Made by a program: the position numbers and the translations under genes. Positions 9,382 to 18,298 of a DNA stretch of 64,000 nucleotides are shown here, piece after piece. Each line of letters starts with the position of its first letter. Positions within the stretch are counted from its first letter, which is position 1. The notes beneath the pieces were generated by a model. The model saw only the letters and a program-made list of their open reading frames with translations, was not told where the DNA came from and ran no database searches. Source of the stretch: Bradyrhizobium sp. Tv2a-2 (GTDB lineage: Bacteria; Pseudomonadota; Alphaproteobacteria; Rhizobiales; Xanthobacteraceae); assembly GCF_000472425.1 (NCBI RefSeq), contig NZ_AXAI01000001.1, forward strand, positions 1 to 64,000, written 5' to 3'.

Positions 9382-9633
9382 ATGGCCGAAAATATCCAGG
9401 CAGACGTCAAGCAGCTCAGTTTCGAGCGTGCGATCGAGGAATTGGAAACGATCGTGAAGCGGCTTGAGGATGGCAAGGTGCCGCTGGAGGAATCGGTGGC
9501 GATTTATGAACGCGGCGAAGCGCTGAAGCGGCGCTGCGAAGAGCTGTTGCGCCAAGCCGAGGCGCGGGTCGAGAAGATCACCACCGACGCAAGCGGCCAG
9601 GTCAGCGGCACCGAGCCGCTCGACGTGCAATAA
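9382..9633 (+). CDS. xseB: Exodeoxyribonuclease VII small subunit
   Basis: An 83-residue protein with the characteristic SFERAIEELETIVKRLEDGKVPLEESVAIYERGEAL helical core of XseB (residues about 13-48). Several copies bind one XseA large subunit to degrade single-stranded DNA; xseA is not in the window. The start has a GGAAGGCAGC leader. xseB a few kilobases ahead of dxs is a common arrangement in proteobacteria. Confidence 0.95.
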   Translation: MAENIQADVKQLSFERAIEELETIVKRLEDGKVPLEESVAIYERGEALKRRCEELLRQAEARVEKITTDASGQVSGTEPLDVQ

Positions 9634-9826
9634 CAATCTTGACGGCGAGGGCGCGGTGAGCCCTTGCTGCTCTGCGTTGCAATTGAAACAGCATTGGCGG
9701 CAAATCCGCGCAGCCAAGAAGCGAATTAGCTCTTGGCCAAAGATGCGGCCTGCTATAGTGCCCTCGTCAGGGCCTGACCATTAGGTCCTGCGGCCGCAGC
9801 GACCTTCACCTCTTCGAAAGGGAGAC

Positions 9827-11173
9827 GTGAACGGCACCAGCGACGGCTTTCGTCGAAGGGGGTCAGCCGGTCTCGTGCGCGTTCATCATCGCCACATCAT
9901 CTATGTGCAGGGATATGACCCGCGCGGGCTGGCGCAATACTACCGCATGTTCCGCACCGAGCTGCGCAAGTTTTCGCGGCTCTATCAGCTCACTGCCACG
10001 ATCGGCCGTCCGACTAGCTCATCCGACGACGAGCTCGCCTCCTGGAGCATCGAGACCAGGGCGGAGGACTGGCAGACCCGCACGACCTACGACTTCTTGC
10101 GTTTTGAGGATTTCATCCAGCACGACCTCGCGCAGCCGATCTGGCGCACGGTCTTCCAGGCGGTGTTCATCTACTGGCGACTGGTGTGCAACGGGACCAT
10201 GGCACGCTTCACCCGGGCCAGTTGGCGCTTTGCGACCTTCATCACCTATCCGCATTTCGTGCTGCTGCTGCAGGTCTTGTGCATCGCGACATTCGCGTTT
10301 GTGTTCGAGAAAGGCCTTGATGCGCTCGGGCTGCCAAAGGCGCTCAGCATCGCCGCGGCCTTCGCGCTGTTCGTCGCGCTGCTCGGAGCCATGCTCAAAT
10401 ATACCGAGCAGCGTACCTATGTGCTTTACCTCCTGTGCGACTGGATCTGGACCTGGGATCTCGCGCACCGGCAGCGCGCCGAATGGGACCGGCGCATCGA
10501 CCGCTTTGCCGCCCACCTCTGCAAGGTGGCGCGCGAGAGCGACGCCGAGGAGATCGTCCTGGTCGGCCATAGCTCGGGATCGTTCCTGGGCACCGAAATC
10601 CTGGCGCGCGCCTTGAAGCTCGATCCGGCGCTCGGCAAGCACGGGCGGCGCATCGTCCTTTTGACCCTCGGCGGAAATTACCCGATCATCGGCTTCCACA
10701 GGGCGGCACAATACTTTCGCGAGCATTTGCGCGAGCTTGCGGTCGAGCCTTCGATCGACTGGGTCGACTGCCAGGCGCGCAAGGACGTGATGAACTTCTT
10801 CCAGCTGGACCCGATCAAGAGCCACGGTATCGACGTCGGGAGCGCGCAGCGCAACCCGACCATCGTGCCGGTCCGGTTCCGGGAGACCATCAAGCCGGAA
10901 CATTACAACCTCTGGCGCTGGCAATTCTTCCGGGTGCACTTCCAATTTGTGATGGCCAATGAACGGCCGCATCCATATGACTTTTTCATGATCGTCTGCG
11001 GTCCCATCCCGTTGCGCGAGCGTATTGACCACATGGATGCCGCCCTCGCCGTGGCCACCGGTAATGCCGAAGCGCGGTACGAGGCTTGGAAAACCCTCGA
11101 ATCTGCCGTACGCGCCGCTCCCGAGGCTGCCCGACCCGCCCCCATGGAACCATCTGCCCACCACAGCGGTTAA
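9827..11173 (+). CDS. Membrane-anchored alpha/beta-hydrolase-like protein, unknown substrate
   Basis: 448 residues starting with GTG behind AAAGGGAGAC. The N-terminal part has HHRHIIYVQGYDPRG, resembling the first strand and oxyanion region of alpha/beta hydrolases. Two strongly hydrophobic segments follow (about 139-160 and 172-190), then a nucleophile elbow VLVGHSSGSFLG with candidate Ser250. A late His (NLWRWQFFRVHFQF or the preceding HYNLW) could complete a triad, but I cannot assign it. This topology, membrane insert between the first strand and the elbow, is unusual. It lies between xseB and dxs on the same strand; no functional tie is evident. Confidence 0.65.
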   Translation: MNGTSDGFRRRGSAGLVRVHHRHIIYVQGYDPRGLAQYYRMFRTELRKFSRLYQLTATIGRPTSSSDDELASWSIETRAEDWQTRTTYDFLRFEDFIQHDLAQPIWRTVFQAVFIYWRLVCNGTMARFTRASWRFATFITYPHFVLLLQVLCIATFAFVFEKGLDALGLPKALSIAAAFALFVALLGAMLKYTEQRTYVLYLLCDWIWTWDLAHRQRAEWDRRIDRFAAHLCKVARESDAEEIVLVGHSSGSFLGTEILARALKLDPALGKHGRRIVLLTLGGNYPIIGFHRAAQYFREHLRELAVEPSIDWVDCQARKDVMNFFQLDPIKSHGIDVGSAQRNPTIVPVRFRETIKPEHYNLWRWQFFRVHFQFVMANERPHPYDFFMIVCGPIPLRERIDHMDAALAVATGNAEARYEAWKTLESAVRAAPEAARPAPMEPSAHHSG

Positions 11174-11549
11174 GCCGTTCGCGCCCATGGGTATTGCCTG
11201 GGCGGTTGTCCAGCCCTCCCTTGGCATGCCGCTGGTATGCCTCACGGGTTGGCTTTGCGACGAAGTTTGGTGTAAAGCTGTCCTATGCATGGGCGCCTGC
11301 AAAGGATGGGCCGCCGCCGTACGGCGAGGCTAATCCGTTGCAAAAGCTCAAGAAATGGCTGAGGCGGGCAAAGCCGGCCGAAGTGACCTACATCACACTG
11401 ACCGTTCCTGGGGCGCAGCTAAGACTTTGAATCGGGATCGTGCCCGACGCGACCAACACCGCGAGGTAAGCCTCTGCTGCGCCGATGATACTGTCCACCC
11501 TTCTCCTGCCGGAGCTTGAAATTCCGGCATGCAAAATTGGAATCACGCC
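11174..11549. other. Intergenic stretch upstream of dxs
   Basis: About 375 bp without a convincing gene. I looked for a thiamine-pyrophosphate riboswitch in front of dxs and did not see its conserved CTGAGA and ACCTGA blocks. A short open frame with Lys/Arg-rich end (near 11330-11430) lacks family resemblance. Confidence 0.4.
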
Positions 11550-13478
11550 GTGACCGTATTTAGTCAAACGCCGCTTCTCGACACCATTCGCACGCCGGAC
11601 GATCTGCGCCGGCTCAAGGTGGAGCAAGTACGGCAGGTCGCCGACGAGCTGCGCCAGGAAACCATCGACGCCGTGTCGGTGACGGGCGGGCATTTCGGCG
11701 CCGGCCTGGGCGTGGTCGAGCTGACCACCGCTATTCATTATGTCTTCGACACCCCGCGCGACCGCCTGATCTGGGACGTCGGTCACCAGGCCTATCCGCA
11801 CAAGATCCTGACCGGCCGGCGCGACCGCATCCGTACGTTGCGTACCGGTGGCGGCCTCTCCGGGTTCACGAAGCGGAGCGAAAGCGATTACGATCCGTTC
11901 GGCGCAGCGCACTCCTCGACCTCGATCTCGGCCGGCCTTGGCATGGCCGTGGCGCGCGACCTCTCCGGCGGCAAGAACAACGTCATTGCCGTGATCGGCG
12001 ACGGCGCGATGTCGGCCGGCATGGCCTACGAGGCCATGAACAATGCCGGAGCGATGAATTCCCGACTGATCGTGATCCTCAACGACAACGACATGTCGAT
12101 TGCGCCTCCTGTCGGCGCGATGTCGGCCTACCTGTCGCGCCTCTACTCCGGCAAGACATACCGGACGCTGCGTGAGGCGGCGAAGCAGATCAACAAGCGG
12201 CTGCCGAAGGTGTTCGCCAACCGCGCCAACCGCGTCGAGGAATACTCCCGCGGCTTCATGATGGACGGCGGCACGCTGTTCGAGGAGCTCGGCTTCTATT
12301 ATGTCGGCCCGATCGATGGCCACAATCTCGACCACCTGCTACCGGTCCTCAAGAACGTCCGCGACATGGAGACCGGACCGATCCTGGTTCATGTCGTGAC
12401 GCAGAAAGGCAAGGGCTATCCGCCGGCGGAGGCCTCCGCCGACAAGTACCATGCCGTCGTCAAGTTCGACATCGCGACCGGCACCCAGGCCAAGGCCAAG
12501 CCGAACGCGCCCGCCTATCAGAACGTTTTCGGCCAGAGCCTGGTCAAGGAAGCCGAGAAGGACGACAGGATCGTCGGAATCACCGCCGCCATGCCGTCGG
12601 GAACCGGCATCGATATCTTCAACAAAGCCTTCCCGGACCGCACCTTCGACGTCGGTATCGCCGAGCAGCATGCCGTGACCTTCGCGGCGGGTCTCGCCAC
12701 TGAAGGCTATAAGCCGTTCTGCGCGATCTATTCGACCTTCCTGCAGCGCGGCTATGATCAAGTCGTCCATGACGTTGCGATCCAGAGCCTGCCGGTGCGC
12801 TTTGCCATCGACCGCGCCGGTCTCGTCGGCGCCGACGGCGCAACACACGCCGGTTCCTTCGATAACGCCTATCTCGGCTGCCTGCCCAACATGGTGATCA
12901 TGGCGGCGTCCGATGAGGCTGAGCTCGTGCACATGGTGGCAACCCAGGTCGCGATCAACGACCGCCCGAGCGCCCTGCGCTACCCGCGCGGCGAAGGCCG
13001 TGGCGTGGAGATGCCGGAAGTCGGCATTCCCCTCGAGATCGGCAAGGGCCGCATCATCCGCCAGGGTTCCAAGATCGCGCTCTTGTCGCTCGGCACGCGC
13101 CTTGCCGAATGCGAGAAGGCGGCCGACGAGCTTGCCGCGCATGGTCTCTCCACCACCGTCGCCGATGCGCGCTTCATGAAGCCGCTTGACGTCGAGCTGG
13201 TGATGAAGCTCGCGCGCGACCACGAGATCCTCATCACCATCGAGGAAGGCTCGGTCGGCGGCTTCGGCTCCCATGTGCTGCAGACGCTCACCGACAACGG
13301 CGCGCTCGACAACGGCGCGCTGCGGGTGCGCGCGATGATCCTGCCCGACGTGTTCCTCGACCATGACACGCCGGCGGCGATGTATGCCCGCGCAGGCCTG
13401 GACGCCAAGAGCATCGTCAAGAAGGTGTTCGAGGCGCTTGGCAGGGACTTCAAGACCGAAACCGTCAAGCTCGCCTGA
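11550..13478 (+). CDS. dxs: 1-deoxy-D-xylulose-5-phosphate synthase
   Basis: About 642 residues, the normal DXS length. It condenses pyruvate and glyceraldehyde 3-phosphate using thiamine diphosphate, the first step of the MEP isoprenoid pathway. Visible features are the [16 protein letters not shown] substrate motif, [18 protein letters not shown] (the GDG-N29 type thiamine-diphosphate/Mg site ending in NDNDMSI), [15 protein letters not shown] (catalytic Glu) and the C-terminal transketolase domain with [11 protein letters not shown] place the start at GTG 11550 because related DXS proteins begin near [10 protein letters not shown]; an ATG seven codons upstream is possible. Confidence 0.96.
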   Translation: MTVFSQTPLLDTIRTPDDLRRLKVEQVRQVADELRQETIDAVSVTGGHFGAGLGVVELTTAIHYVFDTPRDRLIWDVGHQAYPHKILTGRRDRIRTLRTGGGLSGFTKRSESDYDPFGAAHSSTSISAGLGMAVARDLSGGKNNVIAVIGDGAMSAGMAYEAMNNAGAMNSRLIVILNDNDMSIAPPVGAMSAYLSRLYSGKTYRTLREAAKQINKRLPKVFANRANRVEEYSRGFMMDGGTLFEELGFYYVGPIDGHNLDHLLPVLKNVRDMETGPILVHVVTQKGKGYPPAEASADKYHAVVKFDIATGTQAKAKPNAPAYQNVFGQSLVKEAEKDDRIVGITAAMPSGTGIDIFNKAFPDRTFDVGIAEQHAVTFAAGLATEGYKPFCAIYSTFLQRGYDQVVHDVAIQSLPVRFAIDRAGLVGADGATHAGSFDNAYLGCLPNMVIMAASDEAELVHMVATQVAINDRPSALRYPRGEGRGVEMPEVGIPLEIGKGRIIRQGSKIALLSLGTRLAECEKAADELAAHGLSTTVADARFMKPLDVELVMKLARDHEILITIEEGSVGGFGSHVLQTLTDNGALDNGALRVRAMILPDVFLDHDTPAAMYARAGLDAKSIVKKVFEALGRDFKTETVKLA

Positions 13479-13493
13479 CCGGCGGGCTCAACC

Positions 13494-14054
13494 ATGCAAG
13501 TGTATCTGGCAGGACCGGACGTGTTCCTGCCGGATGCAGTTGCTATCGGCCGGCAGAAGACCGACATCTGCGCCCGCCACGGCTTGACCGGCCTCTATCC
13601 GCTGGACAATGCGGTCGACCGTTCGGCCGCCGACGCCTCGCTCGCCATCTTCAAGGCCAATGAGGCCATGATGGATGCAGCCGACGCCATCATCGCCAAC
13701 CTGACGCCGTTCCGCGGCGCGGGCGCCGACCCCGGCACCGTGTACGAGCTCGGCTATGCAGCGGGACGCCGAAAACTCTGCCTCGGCTATTCCAATGATC
13801 CCGCTGTCTATGCCGACCGCGTGCGGCGGTTGACTGACGTTATCTCCCGCAACGGCCACTTAGTCGATGCGGACGGATTGACGGTTGAAGATTTCGGCCT
13901 CAGTGACAATCTCATGATGATTCATGCTCTCGAGAGCTATGGCTGCGCGCTGGTGACGCCGCGGCAACGGCTTGCGGATATCTGGCACGACCTGACCGCG
14001 TTCGAGGCATGTGTGCGGCTCGCGGCCGAGCGGCTTGGTGCCACCCGGCCCTAA
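13494..14054 (+). CDS. Nucleoside 2-deoxyribosyltransferase
   Basis: 186 residues beginning MQVYLAGPDVF, the Rossmann-like nucleotide-binding start of the NDT family, followed by DAADAIIANLTPFRGAGADPGTVYELGYA, where the Asp and Glu (YELGYA) are the usual catalytic and substrate residues. Such enzymes swap or hydrolyse the base of deoxynucleosides or deoxynucleotides in salvage and nucleotide-pool sanitation. The gene begins 15 bp after dxs and ends 14 bp before tlyA, so all three are probably co-transcribed. Confidence 0.88.
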   Translation: MQVYLAGPDVFLPDAVAIGRQKTDICARHGLTGLYPLDNAVDRSAADASLAIFKANEAMMDAADAIIANLTPFRGAGADPGTVYELGYAAGRRKLCLGYSNDPAVYADRVRRLTDVISRNGHLVDADGLTVEDFGLSDNLMMIHALESYGCALVTPRQRLADIWHDLTAFEACVRLAAERLGATRP

Positions 14055-14068
14055 CTCGGGTTGAGACG

Positions 14069-14803
14069 ATGTCGGCTCCGCGCAAACGCATCGATACGCT
14101 GTTGGTCGAGCGCGGCCTGTTCGAGAGCCGGGCGCGGGCGCGCGCGGCCATCGAAGCGGGTCTGGTGGTCGCCAATGACAGGCAGGTCGCAAAGCCCTCC
14201 GAAACCGTTCCGACGGACGCCGTGCTGCAGGCGCAACCGGCGCATCCTTACGTCTCGCGCGGCGGCGTGAAGCTCGCGGGCGCGTTGGAGCGCTACCCTA
14301 TCGATATCGATGGCCATGTCTGCCTTGACGTCGGCGCCTCCACCGGCGGCTTCACTGAGGTGCTGCTCGCCAACGGCGCCGCCCTCGTCTTCGCCATCGA
14401 TGTCGGGCACGACCAGCTGCATCACTCGCTGCGCGGCCATCCCAGGATCGTCTCGATGGAGCAGACCGACATCCGCAAATACGAGGGCAAGCGCCTGCAG
14501 GCGCGCCCCGATGTCGTCACCATCGACGTCAGCTTCATCTCGCTGAAGCACGTGCTGCCGGTCGCGCTGTCGCTTGCCGCGGCTCCCATGCATCTGCTCG
14601 CGCTGATCAAGCCGCAATTCGAGGCCCTGGGCCAGCATGGCAAGGGCGGCATCATCCGCGACGCGGCCGTGCACCGCCGAGTTTGCGACGACATCGCGTC
14701 CTTTGCCGCCTCGCTCGGCTGCACCGATATCGAGGTGTTCCCCTCGTCAATTTCCGGCGGCGACGGCAACGCCGAGTTCTTCCTCGGCGGCCGGCGTGGT
14801 TGA
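14069..14803 (+). CDS. tlyA: TlyA family rRNA (cytidine-2'-O)-methyltransferase
   Basis: 244 residues: an N-terminal S4 RNA-binding domain ([18 protein letters not shown], about 5-65) and an FtsJ/RrmJ-like methyltransferase domain with SAM motif [16 protein letters not shown], then TDIRKYEG and [15 protein letters not shown]. Mycobacterial TlyA 2'-O-methylates 16S and 23S rRNA; homologues are often labelled hemolysin A, probably indirectly. The ATG at 14069 follows the deoxyribosyltransferase stop. Its last 8 bp overlap the next methyltransferase gene. Confidence 0.93.
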   Translation: MSAPRKRIDTLLVERGLFESRARARAAIEAGLVVANDRQVAKPSETVPTDAVLQAQPAHPYVSRGGVKLAGALERYPIDIDGHVCLDVGASTGGFTEVLLANGAALVFAIDVGHDQLHHSLRGHPRIVSMEQTDIRKYEGKRLQARPDVVTIDVSFISLKHVLPVALSLAAAPMHLLALIKPQFEALGQHGKGGIIRDAAVHRRVCDDIASFAASLGCTDIEVFPSSISGGDGNAEFFLGGRRG

Positions 14804-16034
14804 ACGTCTCCTCATCGATCATGTCGGCCATCGCGGTGACGGCGTCGCGTTCGCAGGTCAACAGGCGATCTATGTGCCCTACACGCTCGGCGGCGAGACC
14901 GTCGAGGTCACCGACCTACCCGGCCATCATCCCGATCGCCGCCGCCTCCTCAACGTCGAGAAACCGAGCCCCGAGCGCATCGCGCCGTTCTGCCGGCATT
15001 TTGGCGTCTGCGGCGGTTGCGCCATCCAGCATTGGGAGATTGAGCACTATCGTGCCTGGAAGCACGCACTGGTGGTCGAGGCGCTCAAGCAGGCCAAGCT
15101 CGACTGCGCGGTGGCGCCGCTGATCGATGCCCACGGCAAGGGCCGCCGCCGCATCACGCTGCACGCGCGGATGGGGACGCATGAGGTGCTCAAGGTCGGC
15201 TATGCCGCGGCATCGACCCACGACATCGTCCCGATCGACCGCTGCCCGATTCTCGATCCTGCGCTCGACGGCGCGCTGGAGGCCGCCTGGGCACTCGCCG
15301 AGCCATTGATCGCGAACGGCAAGCCGCTCGATATCCAGGTCACCGCGACCGACAACGGGCTCGATATCGACATTCGCGGCTCCGGCCCGCTCAAGCCGGC
15401 AACCGTCGCTTCGCTGTCGCGCATCGCCGAAAAACATCGCCTGGCGCGGCTGACGCGGCACGGCGAGCTGGTCTTGATGCGCAGCGCACCGACGGTGAAA
15501 ATGGGCGCGGCTACGGTGCCCCTGCCGCCGGGCTCGTTTTTGCAGGCAACGATCGCCGGCGAGGAAACGCTGGCCGCGCTGGTCGCGGAGCATTGCGGCC
15601 GCGCCAAGCACATCGCCGACCTCTTCTGCGGCGTCGGGCCGTTCGCGCTGCGCCTTGCGGCGCGCGCGCGGATCACCGCCTTCGACAGCGACGCAGCCGC
15701 TATCGCCTCGCTGCAGAAGGCCGCACATGCACCGGGGCTGAAGCCGGTCAAGGCCGAAGCACGCGACCTGTTTCGCCGCCCGCTGGTGCCGCAGGAATTG
15801 CGTGAGTTCGACTGCGTCGTGTTCGACCCGCCGCGCCAGGGCGCGCAGGCGCAGGCGGAAAAGCTTGCGGCGAGCCGAGTGCCGGCGGTGGTCGCCGTGT
15901 CCTGCAACGCCGCCACCTTCGCCCGCGACGCCCGCCTCCTGGTCGATGGCGGCTACCGGCTCGAGGCGGTGACGCCCGTCGACCAATTCCGCCACACACC
16001 GCATGTGGAGCTGGTGGCGCGGTTCAGGCGCTGA
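14796..16034 (+). CDS. TrmA/RlmD-type 23S rRNA (uracil-5-)-methyltransferase
   Basis: About 412 residues from a GTG inside the end of tlyA. An N-terminal TRAM-like RNA-binding region ([18 protein letters not shown]) is followed by iron-sulfur cysteines C66, C72 and C75 ([10 protein letters not shown]) and a fourth in DRCPIL. The C-terminal methyltransferase domain shows [12 protein letters not shown], the FDPPRQGA loop and the nucleophile-containing [11 protein letters not shown]. These make it a SAM-dependent uracil C5-methyltransferase; RlmD or RlmC specificity cannot be told. Overlap with tlyA suggests coupled expression of two rRNA-modifying enzymes. Confidence 0.92.
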   Translation: MVERLLIDHVGHRGDGVAFAGQQAIYVPYTLGGETVEVTDLPGHHPDRRRLLNVEKPSPERIAPFCRHFGVCGGCAIQHWEIEHYRAWKHALVVEALKQAKLDCAVAPLIDAHGKGRRRITLHARMGTHEVLKVGYAAASTHDIVPIDRCPILDPALDGALEAAWALAEPLIANGKPLDIQVTATDNGLDIDIRGSGPLKPATVASLSRIAEKHRLARLTRHGELVLMRSAPTVKMGAATVPLPPGSFLQATIAGEETLAALVAEHCGRAKHIADLFCGVGPFALRLAARARITAFDSDAAAIASLQKAAHAPGLKPVKAEARDLFRRPLVPQELREFDCVVFDPPRQGAQAQAEKLAASRVPAVVAVSCNAATFARDARLLVDGGYRLEAVTPVDQFRHTPHVELVARFRR

Positions 16035-16091
16035 GCACCGTCCGTTATCGGATTGACGAGATGTTGTAGCCTCGCTCTGCGAAGGCCTCCA

Positions 16092-16727
16092 TCACGCCAG
16101 CTTGTTCACCGCCGATGAAGAGCTCGACGCCGGCTTCTGCTTCGTCACCGGGATGGAATAGAAGTTGCGGCCGACCTGGAGGATGACGTTTCCGTTCTGG
16201 CCATCGTTGGATGTGATCTGGGCCTTACCGAACATCACCGTGTTCTTGTACACGATGCCCGTGCCTTTCTGGGTCGTCCCGTTCGCGGTGTAGGTCACCT
16301 GGGCATCCCTGCCATCGACTGACGCGACCGTGAAAAACGCACTCTGTCCGTTGGAACTCGAAGCGCCGCTCCACTTTCCGACGAGCTTGTTCTGATCGGT
16401 GTCCGCAGCCTGCTTCTGCAGGATCGCCGACTGCTTCGCGGTTCCTATCGAAAACTCCAGCGCCGCGTTCTGTCCGTCCTTGGTCCCGATGGTGACGTTG
16501 CCGAAAGTGATTGTAGCACCGTCGACCTCGGCGGTCCCTCGTTCGGTATGTCCGTTATGGGTATATTCGATCTGGGCCGTGGTGCCCCTGATGTTGATGA
16601 CCTTGAACTCGACCGGGGCGCCGCCCTTTGTCCACGTGCCTTTCCAGTCACCGAGCAGGTTGCTTTGATGGTAGACGCGCTCGTTGACCGGTGAGATCTG
16701 ACTGGTGGTGTTGCTGATCGAGGTCAT
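16092..16727 (-). CDS. Two-repeat beta-rich protein, unknown function
   Basis: About 211 residues from the internal ATG (MTSISNTTS); an upstream start adds 22 residues with no good match. The protein is two copies of one module of about 80 residues. Copy 1 runs from LLGDWKGTW to AILQKQ and copy 2 from LVGKWSGAS to VTKQKP; both share the order (L)xGxWxG, AQ(I/V)(E/T)YTxNGxT, (K/R)GT, a Val/Ile-Thr-Phe-Gly stretch and DGQN. It reads like a small beta-barrel or sandwich. There is no signal peptide; the N-terminus is Ser/Thr rich and the C-terminus a Ser run, which could fit a secreted protein with a non-classical signal. I do not recognise the family. Confidence 0.7.
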   Translation of the reverse strand: MTSISNTTSQISPVNERVYHQSNLLGDWKGTWTKGGAPVEFKVINIRGTTAQIEYTHNGHTERGTAEVDGATITFGNVTIGTKDGQNAALEFSIGTAKQSAILQKQAADTDQNKLVGKWSGASSSNGQSAFFTVASVDGRDAQVTYTANGTTQKGTGIVYKNTVMFGKAQITSNDGQNGNVILQVGRNFYSIPVTKQKPASSSSSAVNKLA

Positions 16728-16893
16728 TGCCGGCTCAAGTCCCGAATACTGCAAGATCCGACGCCCAATGCGTTCAGGCGCGCGATCGGACAATCAGGAG
16801 AAGTACAGCCGATAGGACCGCCGCCTGGTTAAGGTACGGTTAATCGCTGATGCGACCAGGGTGAGGCGAATGGTCTCGGTGGCGGATCAGGCC

Positions 16894-17745
16894 CTACCGT
16901 CCCCAGCGATCCTGCCAGATCTTCTCGCCGATCAGGCAGGAGACACGCGGCTCTTTATCGGCCACGGGCACGACCTTCCTCGCGGGCGTGCGGCTGGCGA
17001 CCTCCTGGATCAGCTTGGTGTGGATCGCCTCCTTGAATTTCTCGCGATCCTTGATCGACACCACGAAGGAGCCTGGGCCGCCGGTGACGCAGTCCTCGTA
17101 GTACCAATCGAGATTGTCGATATCCATGGTCGAGTAGGACGGTTCCTTGACCATGATCGGCAGGCCGTTGATGACGATGCCCTTCGACAGCGCCTCGTCC
17201 CGGGCCGGCGTGACCGGCGCGCCGTTGTTGTTGGGGCCATCGCCGGAAATATCGATGACGTGGCGCAGACCCTTGTACGGGCTCTCGTCGAACAGCGGCA
17301 TCGCGAAATAGATCGCGCCCGAGATCGACGTGCGTGAGGCGCGGCGGATCGGCGTCTTCAATATTTCGTCGGCGACGGCATCAGCGGTTTCCGGACCGTC
17401 GATGATCCGCCAGGGAATGATGATCTTCTGGTCATTGGAGGCGGCCCATTCGAAATAGGTGATGGCTATCTTGCCGTTCGGGCCGGTCTTGAGCGCCTGC
17501 ATGAACTCCTTGGAGGCAATCGCCTGGGCGTAGCCCTCGCGCTGGATCGCAAGCTCGTCCATGTCCATGGAGTAGGAAACGTCGACGGCCAGGATCAGTT
17601 CGACATCGACCGTCGCTGCATTGTCCTTGTCGGCCAATTGCGCGGGCACCTCGGACCGCGGCCCCGGCGCCGCGACGCTTGCCACATCGCCGCCAGCCAG
17701 CACACCGGCGAAAAGCACGGCCCCCATCGAAGCAAACCAGCGCAT
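16894..17745 (-). CDS. DUF1194 von Willebrand factor A-like secreted protein
   Basis: About 283 residues from the ATG that begins a clear signal peptide (MRWFASMGAVLFAGVLAGG). The mature part starts with VDVELILAVDVSYSMDMDE, an intact MIDAS DxSxS motif (Asp55, Ser57, Ser59) of the VWA fold, followed by ISGAIYFAMPLF and the conserved HVIDISGDGPNNNGAPV. This matches DUF1194 proteins of rhizobia, periplasmic metal-binding adhesion-like domains of unknown partner. It is divergent from clpS2. Confidence 0.88.
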   Translation of the reverse strand: MRWFASMGAVLFAGVLAGGDVASVAAPGPRSEVPAQLADKDNAATVDVELILAVDVSYSMDMDELAIQREGYAQAIASKEFMQALKTGPNGKIAITYFEWAASNDQKIIIPWRIIDGPETADAVADEILKTPIRRASRTSISGAIYFAMPLFDESPYKGLRHVIDISGDGPNNNGAPVTPARDEALSKGIVINGLPIMVKEPSYSTMDIDNLDWYYEDCVTGGPGSFVVSIKDREKFKEAIHTKLIQEVASRTPARKVVPVADKEPRVSCLIGEKIWQDRWGR

Positions 17746-17968
17746 CAGCCGCCCTCCAATGTCGTGATATGATGGTGACATGCAAATGCGGCCGCGCAAA
17801 GCAGGAACAGCGCTCGGCCTTCACATTCGAGTTAGCTCGGTGGTGATCGCGCAGGCAGAGCTGCCTGCGCCACCGATGCAGGCAGGCCAATCGCAAACGG
17901 GCGGTTCCGAAAAGCACTTGAAGGCTATATTCTTGGCGGCGGAAGAATGTCGGAGGTGCTGCCCGCAC

Positions 17969-18286
17969 ATGATCGACCCTGTCACCAAGCCCGAGACCAA
18001 AGTCAAGACCAAGGTGCGGACCAAGGTCGAACGACCGCGCTTGCACAAGGTGATCCTGGTCAATGACGACTACACCCCGCGCGACTTCGTCGTCACCGTG
18101 CTCAAGGGCGAATTCCGCATGACCGAGGACCAGGCGTACAAGGTCATGATCACCGCGCACCGCCTCGGCGTCTGCGTGGTCGCCGTCTTCACCAAGGACG
18201 TCGCCGAAACCAAGGCCACCCGCGCCACGGACGCCGGCCGCGCCAAGGGCTATCCGCTCCTGTTCACGACCGAGCCGGAAGAGTAG
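17969..18286 (+). CDS. clpS2: ClpS2-type ATP-dependent Clp protease adaptor
   Basis: 105 residues from the ATG at 17969, with GGAGG 12 bases upstream. The core HKVILVNDDYTPRDFVVTVL holds the Asn-Asp-Asp N-degron pocket (residues 32-34), and ITAHRLGVCVV supplies His64. The Lys/Thr-rich leader and the end PLLFTTEPEE match the alphaproteobacterial ClpS2 paralogue rather than the ClpS1 encoded beside clpA; in Agrobacterium and Caulobacter relatives ClpS delivers proteins with bulky N-terminal residues to ClpAP. No clpA is next to it, which agrees with the ClpS2 assignment. Confidence 0.88.
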   Translation: MIDPVTKPETKVKTKVRTKVERPRLHKVILVNDDYTPRDFVVTVLKGEFRMTEDQAYKVMITAHRLGVCVVAVFTKDVAETKATRATDAGRAKGYPLLFTTEPEE

Positions 18287-18298
18287 CCGGAAGCTGGA

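Noticed and set aside
11174..11549. Thiamine riboswitch upstream of dxs
   Set aside because: Neither the CTGAGA nor the ACCTGA block is present at sensible spacing.
11388..13364. Two long leftward frames over dxs
   Set aside because: They mirror dxs, which shows complete DXS motifs on the plus strand.
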